Of a stretch of 38,159 nucleotides of DNA, positions 14,474 through 23,646 are shown one piece after another. The number at the start of each line of letters is the position of its first letter. Positions within the stretch are counted from its first letter, which is position 1. The notes under the pieces were generated by a model. That model saw only the letters and a program-made list of their open reading frames with translations. It was not told the origin of the DNA and searched no databases. Location of the stretch: NCBI RefSeq assembly GCF_006516965.1, contig NZ_VHLH01000011.1, positions 1-38,159 on the forward strand, given 5' to 3'. A program made the translations under genes and the position numbers. This stretch comes from Pararhizobium mangrovi. Its GTDB lineage: Bacteria; Pseudomonadota; Alphaproteobacteria; Rhizobiales; Rhizobiaceae.

Positions 14474-16291
14474 TCAGCCGTAATGGTTGCGGATGACCGC
14501 CTGGGCGATCTCGTCGCGGTCGATGATGCCGACCACTTCGTCCGGTCGCGGCACGCCGCGATTGCCGCGAATGACGATCGCGTAGGAGCGCCCGCGCCGG
14601 TTCATGCGGGTAATCACGTCGTTGAGGTTGTTGCGCTCGGCGGCGATGATGAACTCGGCCGACGACAGTTCGCCGAGCTTTTGTTCGGCGACCTTCTGCA
14701 TGTTGTAGCGGATGGTGCCGAAGCGGATGAAGCCGGCGAGCCGCTGGCCGTCGCTGACGATCACCTTGGTCGTGTCCGGATCGATCTCGTTGATGGCGTC
14801 GGCGACCGTCATGTCCTGCGGCAGCACTTTGAAATTGCGATTGACCACTTCCCGGATCGGCTGGACGAGGAACATGTTCGTCGTGCGGTCGGTCGGGATC
14901 GGCGTACCCCGCCCACGCAACTTCACGGTGTAGATGTCGTTGGTGATCAGCGCGCGGCGGATACCGAGTGCGATCGCGACGGCGAGCGTCAGCGGCAGGA
15001 TGATATTGTAGTCGCGCGTCATCTCGAAGATCATGACGATCGCCGTCATCGCCGCGCTCGTCGAAGCGCCCACCATCGCCGCCATGCCGATCATCGCGTA
15101 GGTCGGCACCGAGGCGACCATGCCGGGCATGATGACGTCCGCAATGCCGGCGATCGCGGCACCGAGCGTCGCGCCCATGAAGAGCGAGGGCGAGAAGATG
15201 CCGCCCGACGACCCTGCCCCGAGGCTGACGCAGGTGGCGAGCAACTTCCCGAAGAAGAGCGCAGTCAGAAGGACGATGCCGAGCGTATTGCCGTTGATGA
15301 TGTCCTGGATCGTCGCGTAGCCGACGCCGAGCACCTCGTAATGTCCGACGGCCAGCAGGAAGAGATAGCCCATCAGCCCGACGCCGGCCATGCCGATCAC
15401 GCTCTGCAGATAGGGGCTGATCGGCATCCGCTCGAAGAAATCCTCCATGAAGGCGAGCAGCCGCACGAACGCCCACGCCGCCACGCCGAGCACGACGCCG
15501 ATGAGAGCCGAAAGCACGATCTCCGTGCCGTTGACCGTCTGCACCTGGACCGGACCGGTGAGGAAGGGAACGGTAAAGGCCGATTCCGCGCCCATGACGA
15601 GGCGGTAGCCATAGGTCGAGGTTGCCGTGGCGACGACGACCGGCAGGAAGCTGCGCGTGGAGATTTCCGGCAGCAGCACTTCCGTTGCGAAGAGCACGCC
15701 GCCGAGCGGCGTGTTGAACGTCGCGGCGATGCCGGCGCCGGCACCGGCGGAAAGCAGGATGATCTTCTGCGATCGGATCAGGTTCAGCCGGCGGCCGAGC
15801 GTCGAGCCGAAGGACGAGCCGATCTGGATGATGGGCCCCTCGCGGCCGACGGAGGCGCCGGTGCCGATGGAGATCGCCGAGGCGAGCGACTTGACGAGCG
15901 CGACGACGCCGCGGACGTTCCCGCTCTGGTGATAGATCGCGTACATCACCTCCGGCACGCCATGGCCCTTGGCCTCCGGCGCGAAGCTGCGCACCAGAAA
16001 CACGACGATCAGCCCGCCGATGACGGGAATGGCGATCAGGAACGGGCCGAGCGGGCTCGGCGGTCCGAAGGCGTTCGGATCGTAATGGAAGGAGAATTCG
16101 CCGTAGAACGCGAAATTGGTGATGAGCGCGATCAGGAACTTGAAGAAGATCGCGCCGAGCCCGGCGACGATGCCGACGAGGAGCGCCAGCGCCGATAGCG
16201 TGCCGATCCTCAACTCGCGCTCCGCCGGTGGTTCGACCGCCTGCTCCGCCTGCAACTGGGCTTCGGGATCGGCGGCGGTTTCACTCGGCAT
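14474..16291 (-). CDS. ClC-family chloride channel/antiporter with C-terminal CBS pair
   Basis: A 605-residue ClC protein with about 16 membrane helices between residues 30 and 450. The gating-glutamate motif GREGP is at 149-153 (Glu151). The anion-filter motif is GSSGGIFSPSLF, near residue 366. The first filter segment reads GHGVP at 109-113, where the well-studied ClC proteins have GSGIP. After the membrane domain come two CBS domains (about 455-600), which usually bind adenine nucleotides and regulate the channel. Whether it is a channel or a H+/Cl- exchanger is not settled. It lies between the RND genes and the FAD oxidase on the same strand, 128 bp from each, so co-transcription is possible but not shown. 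Confidence 0.93.
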   Translation of the reverse strand: MPSETAADPEAQLQAEQAVEPPAERELRIGTLSALALLVGIVAGLGAIFFKFLIALITNFAFYGEFSFHYDPNAFGPPSPLGPFLIAIPVIGGLIVVFLVRSFAPEAKGHGVPEVMYAIYHQSGNVRGVVALVKSLASAISIGTGASVGREGPIIQIGSSFGSTLGRRLNLIRSQKIILLSAGAGAGIAATFNTPLGGVLFATEVLLPEISTRSFLPVVVATATSTYGYRLVMGAESAFTVPFLTGPVQVQTVNGTEIVLSALIGVVLGVAAWAFVRLLAFMEDFFERMPISPYLQSVIGMAGVGLMGYLFLLAVGHYEVLGVGYATIQDIINGNTLGIVLLTALFFGKLLATCVSLGAGSSGGIFSPSLFMGATLGAAIAGIADVIMPGMVASVPTYAMIGMAAMVGASTSAAMTAIVMIFEMTRDYNIILPLTLAVAIALGIRRALITNDIYTVKLRGRGTPIPTDRTTNMFLVQPIREVVNRNFKVLPQDMTVADAINEIDPDTTKVIVSDGQRLAGFIRFGTIRYNMQKVAEQKLGELSSAEFIIAAERNNLNDVITRMNRRGRSYAIVIRGNRGVPRPDEVVGIIDRDEIAQAVIRNHYG

Positions 16292-16359
16292 GTTTGCGGC
16301 TGCGCTTTCGACTTGGTGGATTCGCGAAGGTCACGGAAAAGCGGCGATTGGCCGCGTTA

Positions 16360-16383
16360 TTGCATCTTTCGCGTCCGATGCAA
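16360..16383. other. Inverted repeat upstream of the ClC-CBS gene
   Basis: TTGCATC (16360-16366) and GATGCAA (16377-16383) are exact inverted repeats spaced by 10 bp, about 70 bp before the ClC start and after the RND stop. They could be an operator or the stem of a weak terminator for the RND gene. Confidence 0.3.
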
Positions 16384-16419
16384 ACGTTCGGCCATCGTCG
16401 CGCCGGTGCCGACCAACGC

Positions 16420-19400
16420 CTATTCCGCCGGCGAAGCGCTCGCCGTATCGAGATCGGCCGCCGCATCGAGCTCACGGCGAAGCCGCGCTTCCTCGCTGGC
16501 GCGCGGCTTGGAAAAGCCCGCAAGGAGAAGGTAGGCGACCGGCGTCAGGAACAGCGTCAGCACGGAGGCAAAGCCGAGGCCGCCGACGATGACCCAACCG
16601 AGTGCCTCGCGCGCTTCCGCACCCGCTCCGCCGGCCAGCACGAGCGGCAGGGCGCCCAGAATGGTCGCGATCATCGTCATCAGCACCGGACGCAGGCGGA
16701 TGTTCGATGCGCGCTCGATCGCCTCCGGCACGGAATAGCCCTCGTCGCGCAGCTGGTTCGCGAATTCGACGATCAGGATGCCGTTCTTCGCCATGATGCC
16801 GACGAGCAGGACGAGCCCGATCTGGCTGTAGACGTTCACGCTTCCGCCGGTGAGGATCAGCGCGTAGACCGCACAGGCAAGCCCCACGGGCACCGTCGCC
16901 ATGATGATGATCGCCGAAATGAAGCTTTCGAACTGGGCGGCGAGCACGAGCAGGATGATGACCATCGCGAAGCCGAAGGTCTTGGCGACGCCGCTGGAAT
17001 TCTCGTTCAGCGTCTTGGCTTCCGCGAGCGGCATGATGTTGTCGCCGGCGGAAAGCTTGCCGGCGGCGATCTGGCGCACTTTCGCCAGAGCATCGCCGAG
17101 GGCGAGCTGCGGGGAGAGACTTGCCGTCACGCCGACGGAACGTAGCTGGTCCTCGCGGCTGAGCTCAGGCGCGATCGCGTTTTCCTTGAGGGTGGCGATG
17201 GAAGACATCGGCACCATGCGTCCGTCGCCGGTCTTGACGAAGATGTTCTCGAGGTCGGTCGGGTCGTTGATCGGCGTCGTCGAAGAGACGAGGTCGACGT
17301 CGTGCGACTTGCCGCCGACGAACACGGTCGCGACCTTTCGCTCGTCGACCATCGCCTGGAGCGCATCGCCGAGGCCGGTGATGTCGATGCCGAGATCGGA
17401 CGCCTTTTCCCGGTCGATCGAGACCGAAAGCTGCGGCTGCGTCGTCTCGTAGTCGAGCCGGACCTGGCCGAAGGCCGGATCCTTCTGCATCTCCTGCATG
17501 ATCGCGTTGGCTTCCTTGGAAAGCTTCGCGTAGTCGTTGCCGACGACGGCGAACTGCAGGCCGTTGCCCGCACCGCGAATGCCCAGACTGTTCGGCTGGA
17601 TGGCGAACGCCCTGAGCGAGGGCACTTTCGCCGCCGCGGCGTTGATGTCCTTCACGATCTCGTTCTGGGAGCGTTCGCGCTCGCCCCACGGCGCGAGCGT
17701 CAGCACCATGAAGCCGCTATTGGTCGTGTTGCCGAAGCCGGTGATGGAGAAGATGTTCCGGATCTCGCCGCTCTTCACGAGCGGCTGCAGCCGATCCTCA
17801 ATGCGTTTGATCTGGCTCTGCGTGTAGTCGAGGCTCACCCCTTGCGGTGCGTTGACCCGCATCAGCGCCACCGCGCGGTCCTCGTTCGGCGTCAGTTCCT
17901 GGCGGAGCCCGCCATAGAGCACGCCCGCGATCGCCGAAAAGACGAGCGCCACGAGCACGATCACCAGCGGCACCCTTAGGGCCCACCGCAGGCAGCGGCC
18001 GTAGACGCGCTGGGCGGCGCTGCCGAGCTTGGTGAGAAGATTTTCGTGGTGATGGCTGTGTTCGGTCAGCATGCGCGAGGCGAGCATCGGGCAGAGCGTC
18101 AGCGCCACGAACGCCGAAAGGATCACCGAAAAGGCAAGCGTAAAGCCGAACTCGCGGAAAAGCCCGCCCGCCTGCCCCGGAAGAAAGGACAGCGGCACGA
18201 AGACGGCAACGAGCGTCGCGGTCGTGGCGATGACGGCGAAGAAAACCTCCTGCGTGCCGAGCACCGTCGCCGCGCGCGGACCGAGCCCCTGCCCGCGCCG
18301 ACGCACGATGTTTTCGAGGACGACGATCGCGTCGTCGACGACGAGACCCGTCGCGAGAACGATCGCCAGCAGCGTCAGGATGTTGATCGAGAACCCGGCC
18401 AGATAGATCGCCGCAATGGTGCCGATCAGGGCCACCGGAAGGCTGAGCGAGGGAATGAGCGTCGCGCGCCAGTCGAGCAGGAACAGGTAGATGATGATGA
18501 CGACGGCGATGACGGCGATGATCAGCGAGCGCACCACCTCGTGGAGCGCCCCGTTGATGAAGACGGAATCGTCGCTGGTGATGCGCAGATCGACCGACTT
18601 GGGAAGAAGTGGCTTCAGCTCCGCCACCGCCTTGTAGACGCCCTTCGAGATTTCCAGCGTATTGGCCGAAGCCTGGCGGACGATGCCGAGACCGACACCG
18701 TTGCGTCCGTTGGCACGCAGTGCCGTGGTGCCGGTCTCCGGGCCGAGCGTTACCGTCGCCACGTCGCCGAGACGCACATTGTTGGCGATCATCAGCCGCT
18801 CGAAATCGGCCGGTTTCTGCAGCTGCGCGTTGGCACGCACGACGAGGTCCTGCGTGTTGCTCGTCAGCGTTCCAGCGGGCACATCGAAGGCAGCGGTCGA
18901 AAGCGCCTTGCTGAGGTCGGCGACCGTCAGGCCGCGGCTTGCGAGCCTGTTCTGGTCGACGTCGATACGAAAGACGCGCGCGGTGTCGCCATAGACGTTG
19001 ACGTCGGCGACGCCGGGAACCGCGGCCAGACGATCGGTGACGACGTCGTCGGCAAGCTGCGTCAACTCGTCGACGGGGATCTTCGTCGAGGTCATGGCAA
19101 GCCGCATGACGGCCTGACCGTTGGCATCCGCCTTGATGATGCGGGGCTCGTCGACGTCGTCGGGCAGATCGTTGCGCACGCGGCTGATCGCATCGCGCAC
19201 GTCGGCTGCCGCCACATTCAGGTCGGTGCTGCTCGAAAACTCGATCGTCACCTCGCTACGCCCGAGCGAGGATTCCGACGACATGGATTCCACACCCGAA
19301 ACGCGAGCCGCTGCCCCCTCGATGGTTTCGGTGACCTCGCGGTCCATCGTCTCGGGCGCGGCACCCGTATAGTCCGTGCGCACGGTGATGACGGGACGAT

Positions 19401-19815
19401 CGACATCGGGCAGTTCGCGCACGGAAACGCCGAAATAAGCGGCGATGCCGGCAACGACGATCAGCGTGCTGAAGACGAAGGCGAGGATCGGCCGGCGCAC
19501 GACGAGCGCCGTCAGCCCTCCGCCGTGCAGTGCCTTGCGGATCTGTGCGCCGAGGGCTTCGTGCCCGTGTTCCGCCGCCTTGGCGGATTGCGAGTCCGGC
19601 TCTCCCGTGTCCTCGGGCTTGTCGCGCGCGGCAGGTTCGTCGCCCAGCTCGCGGCCGCTTTTGTCGTCGGGCCTTCGGTCGCTCTTTTCGTCAGCCCGCC
19701 GGTCGCGGGGCGCTACGTCCCGTGCAGGCTCGGCTGGCACGTCTTCGCGTGCCGGCGAAGACGTGTCGTCGCCGGCCTCTTCGTGCGTGTCGTAGCGCCT
19801 GTCGTCTTCGTTCAT
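16420..19815 (-). CDS. RND efflux pump permease (HAE1/AcrB type) with long charged N-terminal extension
   Basis: A 1131-residue inner-membrane proton/drug antiporter. TM1 starts near residue 109 (RRPILAFVFSTLIVVAGIAAYFGV). The proton-relay aspartates are in GLVVDDAIVVLENIVRRR (TM4) and the lysine is in VGIMAKNGILIVEFA (TM10). The large periplasmic loops are intact, so it should be functional. AcrB-type pumps normally start directly at TM1; here about 105 residues rich in Asp, Glu, Arg and Pro come first, predicted disordered and cytoplasmic. The ATG has only a weak ribosome binding site (GGGCG). No other ATG occurs before TM1, so a shorter form would need GTG, CTG or TTG. It follows the adaptor gene by 42 bp, in one operon. 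Substrate unknown. Confidence 0.93.
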   Translation of the reverse strand: MNEDDRRYDTHEEAGDDTSSPAREDVPAEPARDVAPRDRRADEKSDRRPDDKSGRELGDEPAARDKPEDTGEPDSQSAKAAEHGHEALGAQIRKALHGGGLTALVVRRPILAFVFSTLIVVAGIAAYFGVSVRELPDVDRPVITVRTDYTGAAPETMDREVTETIEGAAARVSGVESMSSESSLGRSEVTIEFSSSTDLNVAAADVRDAISRVRNDLPDDVDEPRIIKADANGQAVMRLAMTSTKIPVDELTQLADDVVTDRLAAVPGVADVNVYGDTARVFRIDVDQNRLASRGLTVADLSKALSTAAFDVPAGTLTSNTQDLVVRANAQLQKPADFERLMIANNVRLGDVATVTLGPETGTTALRANGRNGVGLGIVRQASANTLEISKGVYKAVAELKPLLPKSVDLRITSDDSVFINGALHEVVRSLIIAVIAVVIIIYLFLLDWRATLIPSLSLPVALIGTIAAIYLAGFSINILTLLAIVLATGLVVDDAIVVLENIVRRRGQGLGPRAATVLGTQEVFFAVIATTATLVAVFVPLSFLPGQAGGLFREFGFTLAFSVILSAFVALTLCPMLASRMLTEHSHHHENLLTKLGSAAQRVYGRCLRWALRVPLVIVLVALVFSAIAGVLYGGLRQELTPNEDRAVALMRVNAPQGVSLDYTQSQIKRIEDRLQPLVKSGEIRNIFSITGFGNTTNSGFMVLTLAPWGERERSQNEIVKDINAAAAKVPSLRAFAIQPNSLGIRGAGNGLQFAVVGNDYAKLSKEANAIMQEMQKDPAFGQVRLDYETTQPQLSVSIDREKASDLGIDITGLGDALQAMVDERKVATVFVGGKSHDVDLVSSTTPINDPTDLENIFVKTGDGRMVPMSSIATLKENAIAPELSREDQLRSVGVTASLSPQLALGDALAKVRQIAAGKLSAGDNIMPLAEAKTLNENSSGVAKTFGFAMVIILLVLAAQFESFISAIIIMATVPVGLACAVYALILTGGSVNVYSQIGLVLLVGIMAKNGILIVEFANQLRDEGYSVPEAIERASNIRLRPVLMTMIATILGALPLVLAGGAGAEAREALGWVIVGGLGFASVLTLFLTPVAYLLLAGFSKPRASEEARLRRELDAAADLDTASASPAE

Positions 19816-19857
19816 CCGCGCCCAAACTTTCGCGTGCCCGATGCGTGCAGGAAGCTC

Positions 19858-21078
19858 CTACAGTGCAGCCGAACCGGCTTCCTTCCGCCGCGCCGCATCG
19901 TGGCGCGTATTCTTCGCAGCTGCGCTATCGTCCTCATCGCCGTTACTGTCGGCGACGCGCACCGTCGCGCCCGGCCTCAGGACCTGAACCCCTTGCGTGA
20001 CGACCGTGTCGCCACGTGCAAGCTTGCCGCTGACGAGGATCGATTCGGGGTTGCGCTGCACGACGCCCACATCCACGCGCTCGGCCTGTCCGTCGGCAAC
20101 GCGCCAGACATAGGCGCCGGACGAATCCCACTGCACCGCCAACGGATCGACGGCGGGATAGACGTCGCCCGGAAACTTCATGGTCACGAGGAAGGACATG
20201 CCTGCGCGCAGGCGATCCTCGTCGTTCGGCAGCGCGGCACGCACCTGGAAGGTACGGCTTTCGGCATCGACCCGGTTGTCGATCGCCTGAACCTTGCCCT
20301 CGAACTTCTTCCCCGGAAACGCGCTCGAAGTCGCGCTGAGCGGCATGCCCTTCTTCAACTGGCCGGAAAAGCGCTCCGGCACCTGGAAGTCGACGAGGAT
20401 CTTCGAGCGATCGTCGATCGTTGCGATCTTCGTCTGGGCGGTCACGTAGTCACCGGTGTTGACGGGAATGATGCCGACGACGCCCGCGATCGGCGCGGCG
20501 ATCGTGCGCTTGTCGAGATCGTACTGCGCCTGCTCGAGCGCGAGCTTGTTCGACGCGACGACATTCTGCTGGTCGGAGATCTGGACGCTCGAGACGGTGG
20601 AGGATTGGCGAAGCTGCTTCAGCCGGTCGAGCTTCTTCTGTGCATCCTCAAGCGCGAGCTTGGCCTTGTCGGCGGCAATGCGCTGCGGTTGCGAATCGAG
20701 GGTCGCGATCGCGTCGCCTTCCTTCACGTCGACACCGGCCTCTACCCTGATCGCCGTCAGCGTTCCGGCATCGGCTGGGGTGACGGTGGCGGTGTGAAGC
20801 GGAATGCCGCTGCCGATCGCCTTGAAGCTGGAATTGAGCGTCGCGCTTTCGACCGGGCTCGTCGCGACCAGGGCCGCCCGGTCGACGCCGGCCGAACGCT
20901 GCGCGGCAGTCGGCGCCTTGGCCTTCTCCCGGTCGTCCGGCGCGATGGCGGCGATCACGGAGGATTGAATGCCCCAACCGGCCAACCGCTGCGTCGCGCC
21001 CGGGTCGAATCGCACCCACGCGACGAAAGCGCCGACAAGCAGCACGAGACACAGAAAGGCCTGTTTCCAAAGGGCCAT
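19858..21078 (-). CDS. RND efflux periplasmic adaptor subunit (membrane fusion protein)
   Basis: A 406-residue membrane fusion protein. Residues 5-23 form an uncleaved-anchor-like helix (KQAFLCLVLLVGAFVAWV). The lipoyl/barrel-sandwich halves are near 95-120 (ADAGTLTAIRVEAGVDVKEGD) and 195-215 (APIAGVVGIIPVNTGDYV), with a coiled-coil hairpin between them (ALEDAQKKLDRLKQLR; SNKLALEQAQYDLDKR). Beta-barrel and membrane-proximal domains follow. It links the RND pump to an outer-membrane channel; no TolC-like gene is in this window. GGAG lies ahead of the ATG. It is first in its operon, read away from the SCO gene. A Ser/Asp-rich, basic C-terminal tail follows the last domain. Confidence 0.92.
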   Translation of the reverse strand: MALWKQAFLCLVLLVGAFVAWVRFDPGATQRLAGWGIQSSVIAAIAPDDREKAKAPTAAQRSAGVDRAALVATSPVESATLNSSFKAIGSGIPLHTATVTPADAGTLTAIRVEAGVDVKEGDAIATLDSQPQRIAADKAKLALEDAQKKLDRLKQLRQSSTVSSVQISDQQNVVASNKLALEQAQYDLDKRTIAAPIAGVVGIIPVNTGDYVTAQTKIATIDDRSKILVDFQVPERFSGQLKKGMPLSATSSAFPGKKFEGKVQAIDNRVDAESRTFQVRAALPNDEDRLRAGMSFLVTMKFPGDVYPAVDPLAVQWDSSGAYVWRVADGQAERVDVGVVQRNPESILVSGKLARGDTVVTQGVQVLRPGATVRVADSNGDEDDSAAAKNTRHDAARRKEAGSAAL

Positions 21079-21281
21079 TCACCAACTCCGTGAAAGAACT
21101 GCCTTTTTCGGCGGCGACGGCAGCACGCCCGGGTCGACGCAAGCGCGTCGAACCATGCTGCCGGCCGATCTACACGCTAATTGCGCGCGTATGAACACAC
21201 CCTGAATGCGCAGGAGAACGGTTGAACCGCGCGTATGCGTAGATATGAACTCCCGGCGCGCAGGATCAACGTTTCGACCAC

Positions 21282-21353
21282 CCGCCATCATGCTATGGGT
21301 AAACCCGCCATTATGCGAGAACCGGGATCACCATTATGAGAGAACCGGGATCG
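21282..21353. repeat. Three 23-bp-spaced iterons between the RND and SCO genes
   Basis: CCATCATG (21285), CCATTATG (21308) and CCATTATG (21331) recur with exactly 23-bp spacing. The second and third units match at 21 of 23 positions, including AGAACCGGGATC. CCGCC precedes the first two units. Two helical turns per repeat suggests an array of regulator sites in a divergent promoter region; no regulator gene is next to it. The remaining 200 bp back to the adaptor gene show two GCGCGTATG words but no clear promoter. Confidence 0.6.
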
Positions 21354-21373
21354 CCTTTACGCGAAGAGGAAGC

Positions 21374-22078
21374 ATGACCATCGCTTCGAGCGGCAACATC
21401 ATCGACCGCACCCTTGCGAAGTTGGGGCGCTGGTCCGGTGTCCACCGGCACGCAATCTGGTGTCTCGCGCTCGTGAGCGTCCTCTACGGGTGCACGGACG
21501 AGCCGAAATTTCACGCCACCGATCTCAGCGGAAGCGCCCTGCCCCGGCTGGCCTTCACCATGACGCGCGCCGACGACGGCAAGGCGGTTACCGCGGCCGA
21601 CTACGCGGGCAAGATCACGCTTCTTTATTTCGGCTACACCTATTGCCCGGACGTCTGTCCGCTGACGATGGCGAACACCGCACGTGTACTCGACAAGCTC
21701 GGAAAGAAAGCGAAGGACGTGCGGGTGCTCTTCGTCACCGTCGACCCGAACCGCGACACGCGAAAGGTGCTCAAGCAATACGCGTCGGCCTTCGCGCCCG
21801 AGTTCGACGGGCTTCGCGGCACCGACAACGAACTCGGCGCGATCGCAAAGCGCTACCGTGTCGCGCACTCGGTGCACCCCTCGCCCGATCCGTCGAAATA
21901 CACCGTCCAGCACAGTTCGGCCGTCTACGTCTTCGACCGGAAGGGCGAACCGCGCCTGCTCTTCACCAGTCTCGATACGCCGGATCCGAAGATCGAGGCC
22001 GATGCCGAGGATCTGAGCCGGCTGATGGACGAAAACCGAAACGACGGTTTCCTCGCATGGGCGGCCCGACTATTCTGA
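21374..22078 (+). CDS. SCO1/SenC-family copper chaperone (lipoprotein)
   Basis: A 234-residue thioredoxin-fold protein that helps assemble the CuA centre of cytochrome c oxidase. The copper ligands are Cys91 and Cys95 in YCPDVCP, and His180 in VQHSSAVYVF. A hydrophobic segment ends in LYGC at 37-40, a plausible lipobox, so it is probably a lipoprotein exported to the periplasm. The preceding 28 residues make an unusually long n-region. The ATG was chosen because AGAGGAAGC precedes it; an in-frame start 168 nt upstream would span the iteron repeats. It belongs functionally with the PCu(A)C and CtaG genes at 23.6-25.1 kb, although a ClC gene lies between. Confidence 0.92.
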   Translation: MTIASSGNIIDRTLAKLGRWSGVHRHAIWCLALVSVLYGCTDEPKFHATDLSGSALPRLAFTMTRADDGKAVTAADYAGKITLLYFGYTYCPDVCPLTMANTARVLDKLGKKAKDVRVLFVTVDPNRDTRKVLKQYASAFAPEFDGLRGTDNELGAIAKRYRVAHSVHPSPDPSKYTVQHSSAVYVFDRKGEPRLLFTSLDTPDPKIEADAEDLSRLMDENRNDGFLAWAARLF

Positions 22079-22141
22079 CGGCCCGGCGCCCGTAGTTTTA
22101 AAACCCTCCAAAATGGACGGTCTTACCACCGGGAAGGCCGC

Positions 22142-23512
22142 TCAAGACGCAGCAGCCGGCGTCGCCTCCTCTCGCTTGCGGGCGCTGTCGGCGGCGCGGC
22201 GCTTGCGCAATGCATCCGCGATGTAGAAGCGCGAAAGCGCGTGATAGAGCGGCTCCGGTGAAACCAGGCGCGCCGTGCCGTAGCCGAGCACGGCCGCCGT
22301 CATCACCGGTACGAGGTTCGCCTGGTTGCCGGTCATCTCGACGATGATCACGAAGCTCGTCATCGGCGCCTCGGTGACGCCGGCGAAATAGCCCGTCATG
22401 CCGAGGAGTGCGGCGATGCTTGCATTCGATGCGAAGAGCATGCCGAAAACACTGCCGAGGCCCGCGCCGACGGCGAGCGACGGTGCGAAGAGACCGCCGG
22501 GAATGCCCGAACAGGTCGAGGCGAGCGTCGCGACGAACTTGGTGAAGAAGAACGTGATGGGAAGATGCGACCCTTCGATCGCCGAGCGCGCCTGCGCATA
22601 GCCCGTTCCGTAGGTGATGCCGCCCGTCCCGACGCCGATGATCGCGACAACGAGGCCGGCGATCGCCGCGACGACGACGACGCGCCATCGAGGCTGGATC
22701 GAACGCCAGCGACGGATGCGCCGCGTCAGGCGCAACACGCTGTCGCTGAAGAAGGCGCCGAAGGCGCCGCCGGTGACACCGCACGCGACGACGAGGATCC
22801 AGTCGGTGGGAAAGCCTGCGGTGGCGTTGGTGACGCCGAAATAGGTGTAGTTGCCGACGAGCGACAGGGAGGCGAGACCGGCGATGATGACGGTCGCAAG
22901 CACGATGCCGTTGGTGCGCGAGGAATAGCTGCGGCTCATCTCCTCGATGGCGAAGACGACACCGGCGAGCGGCGTGTTGAAGGCGGCAGCGATACCGGCG
23001 GCGGAGCCCGCGAGGATGAGGCCGCGAGCGCGCATCATGCCGCCGAACTTCGCGGCCTGCAGCATCAGTGCCGCGCCCACCTGCACGGTCGGCCCCTCGC
23101 GCCCGATCGACGCGCCGCAGCCGAGCCCCACGACGGTCAGCAGGATCTTGCCGAAGACGACGTGAAGCGAGAGATATCCGCCCCGTTCGACGTCGTCGCG
23201 TATGTGGCGGGCGGCGATGCATTGCGGGATGCCGCTGCCCTGGGATCCGGGAAAGTACCGGTCGCCGAGCCACGCGCACAAGACGAAGCCGAGCGGCGTG
23301 ATGAGCAGCGGCAGATAACGCCTGCCCCCATCGGCATGGATGACGTCGGTAAAGAGGAGCTGAGCCTGATCGGCGACGCTTGCAAACCCTGCACTGATGG
23401 CGCCGATGGCGAGCGCGCCGAGCCAGAACACGAGCCGCGGCTTCCAGATGCGCGGCGAACTGACCAGAACACGCGACCGCCGCACCATTCTCAAACGCGA
23501 TGCGCGCCGCAT
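22142..23512 (-). CDS. ClC-family chloride channel/antiporter without CBS domains
   Basis: A 456-residue ClC protein, about as long as the Escherichia coli exchanger, with no C-terminal CBS pair. The canonical anion-selectivity motifs are all present: GSGIP at 92-96, GREGP at 137-141 (gating Glu139) and GIPGGLFAPSL near 350. About 40% of residues are hydrophobic, with regular helices from residue 28 to 425. The N-terminus is strongly basic (MRRASRLRMVRRSRV), which fits the positive-inside rule. A second ATG at residue 9 is an alternative start. It is unlike the ClC-CBS protein at 14.5-16.3 kb in motif and architecture, so the two are not a recent duplication. It converges with the SCO gene. 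Confidence 0.92.
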   Translation of the reverse strand: MRRASRLRMVRRSRVLVSSPRIWKPRLVFWLGALAIGAISAGFASVADQAQLLFTDVIHADGGRRYLPLLITPLGFVLCAWLGDRYFPGSQGSGIPQCIAARHIRDDVERGGYLSLHVVFGKILLTVVGLGCGASIGREGPTVQVGAALMLQAAKFGGMMRARGLILAGSAAGIAAAFNTPLAGVVFAIEEMSRSYSSRTNGIVLATVIIAGLASLSLVGNYTYFGVTNATAGFPTDWILVVACGVTGGAFGAFFSDSVLRLTRRIRRWRSIQPRWRVVVVAAIAGLVVAIIGVGTGGITYGTGYAQARSAIEGSHLPITFFFTKFVATLASTCSGIPGGLFAPSLAVGAGLGSVFGMLFASNASIAALLGMTGYFAGVTEAPMTSFVIIVEMTGNQANLVPVMTAAVLGYGTARLVSPEPLYHALSRFYIADALRKRRAADSARKREEATPAAAS

Positions 23513-23646
23513 TTCTTCTCATGCCCCCTTTTTTCGATTGCGCGGCGACGAATGCACGTTCCGGCGCACACGCGCAAGGCTGTTTGCTGCAGCGCACGGA
23601 AAACGGATCGTCGCAGCCCGACAGAACGGCCGCTACGATGCGCCCG

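Noticed and set aside
12930-15476. An 848-codon open frame on the minus strand reaching far upstream of the FAD oxidase
   Set aside because: The upstream half is Arg-rich, runs antisense or out of frame through the ClC-CBS gene, and lacks any domain. The real start, with GGGAGGAAG, is at 14345.
14381-16198. A 605-codon plus-strand frame opposite the ClC-CBS gene
   Set aside because: Composition is dominated by Arg, Asp, Glu and His, with no recognisable domain; it mirrors the ClC-CBS gene.
18046-21093. A 1015-codon open frame on the plus strand opposite the RND genes
   Set aside because: Arg/His/Asp-rich translation with no domain, a normal antisense shadow in GC-rich DNA over the two efflux genes.
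22098-23597. A 499-codon minus-strand frame overlapping the second ClC gene
   Set aside because: It is the same strand but another frame; the Arg-rich translation has no membrane helices, while the 22142-23512 frame has all ClC motifs.
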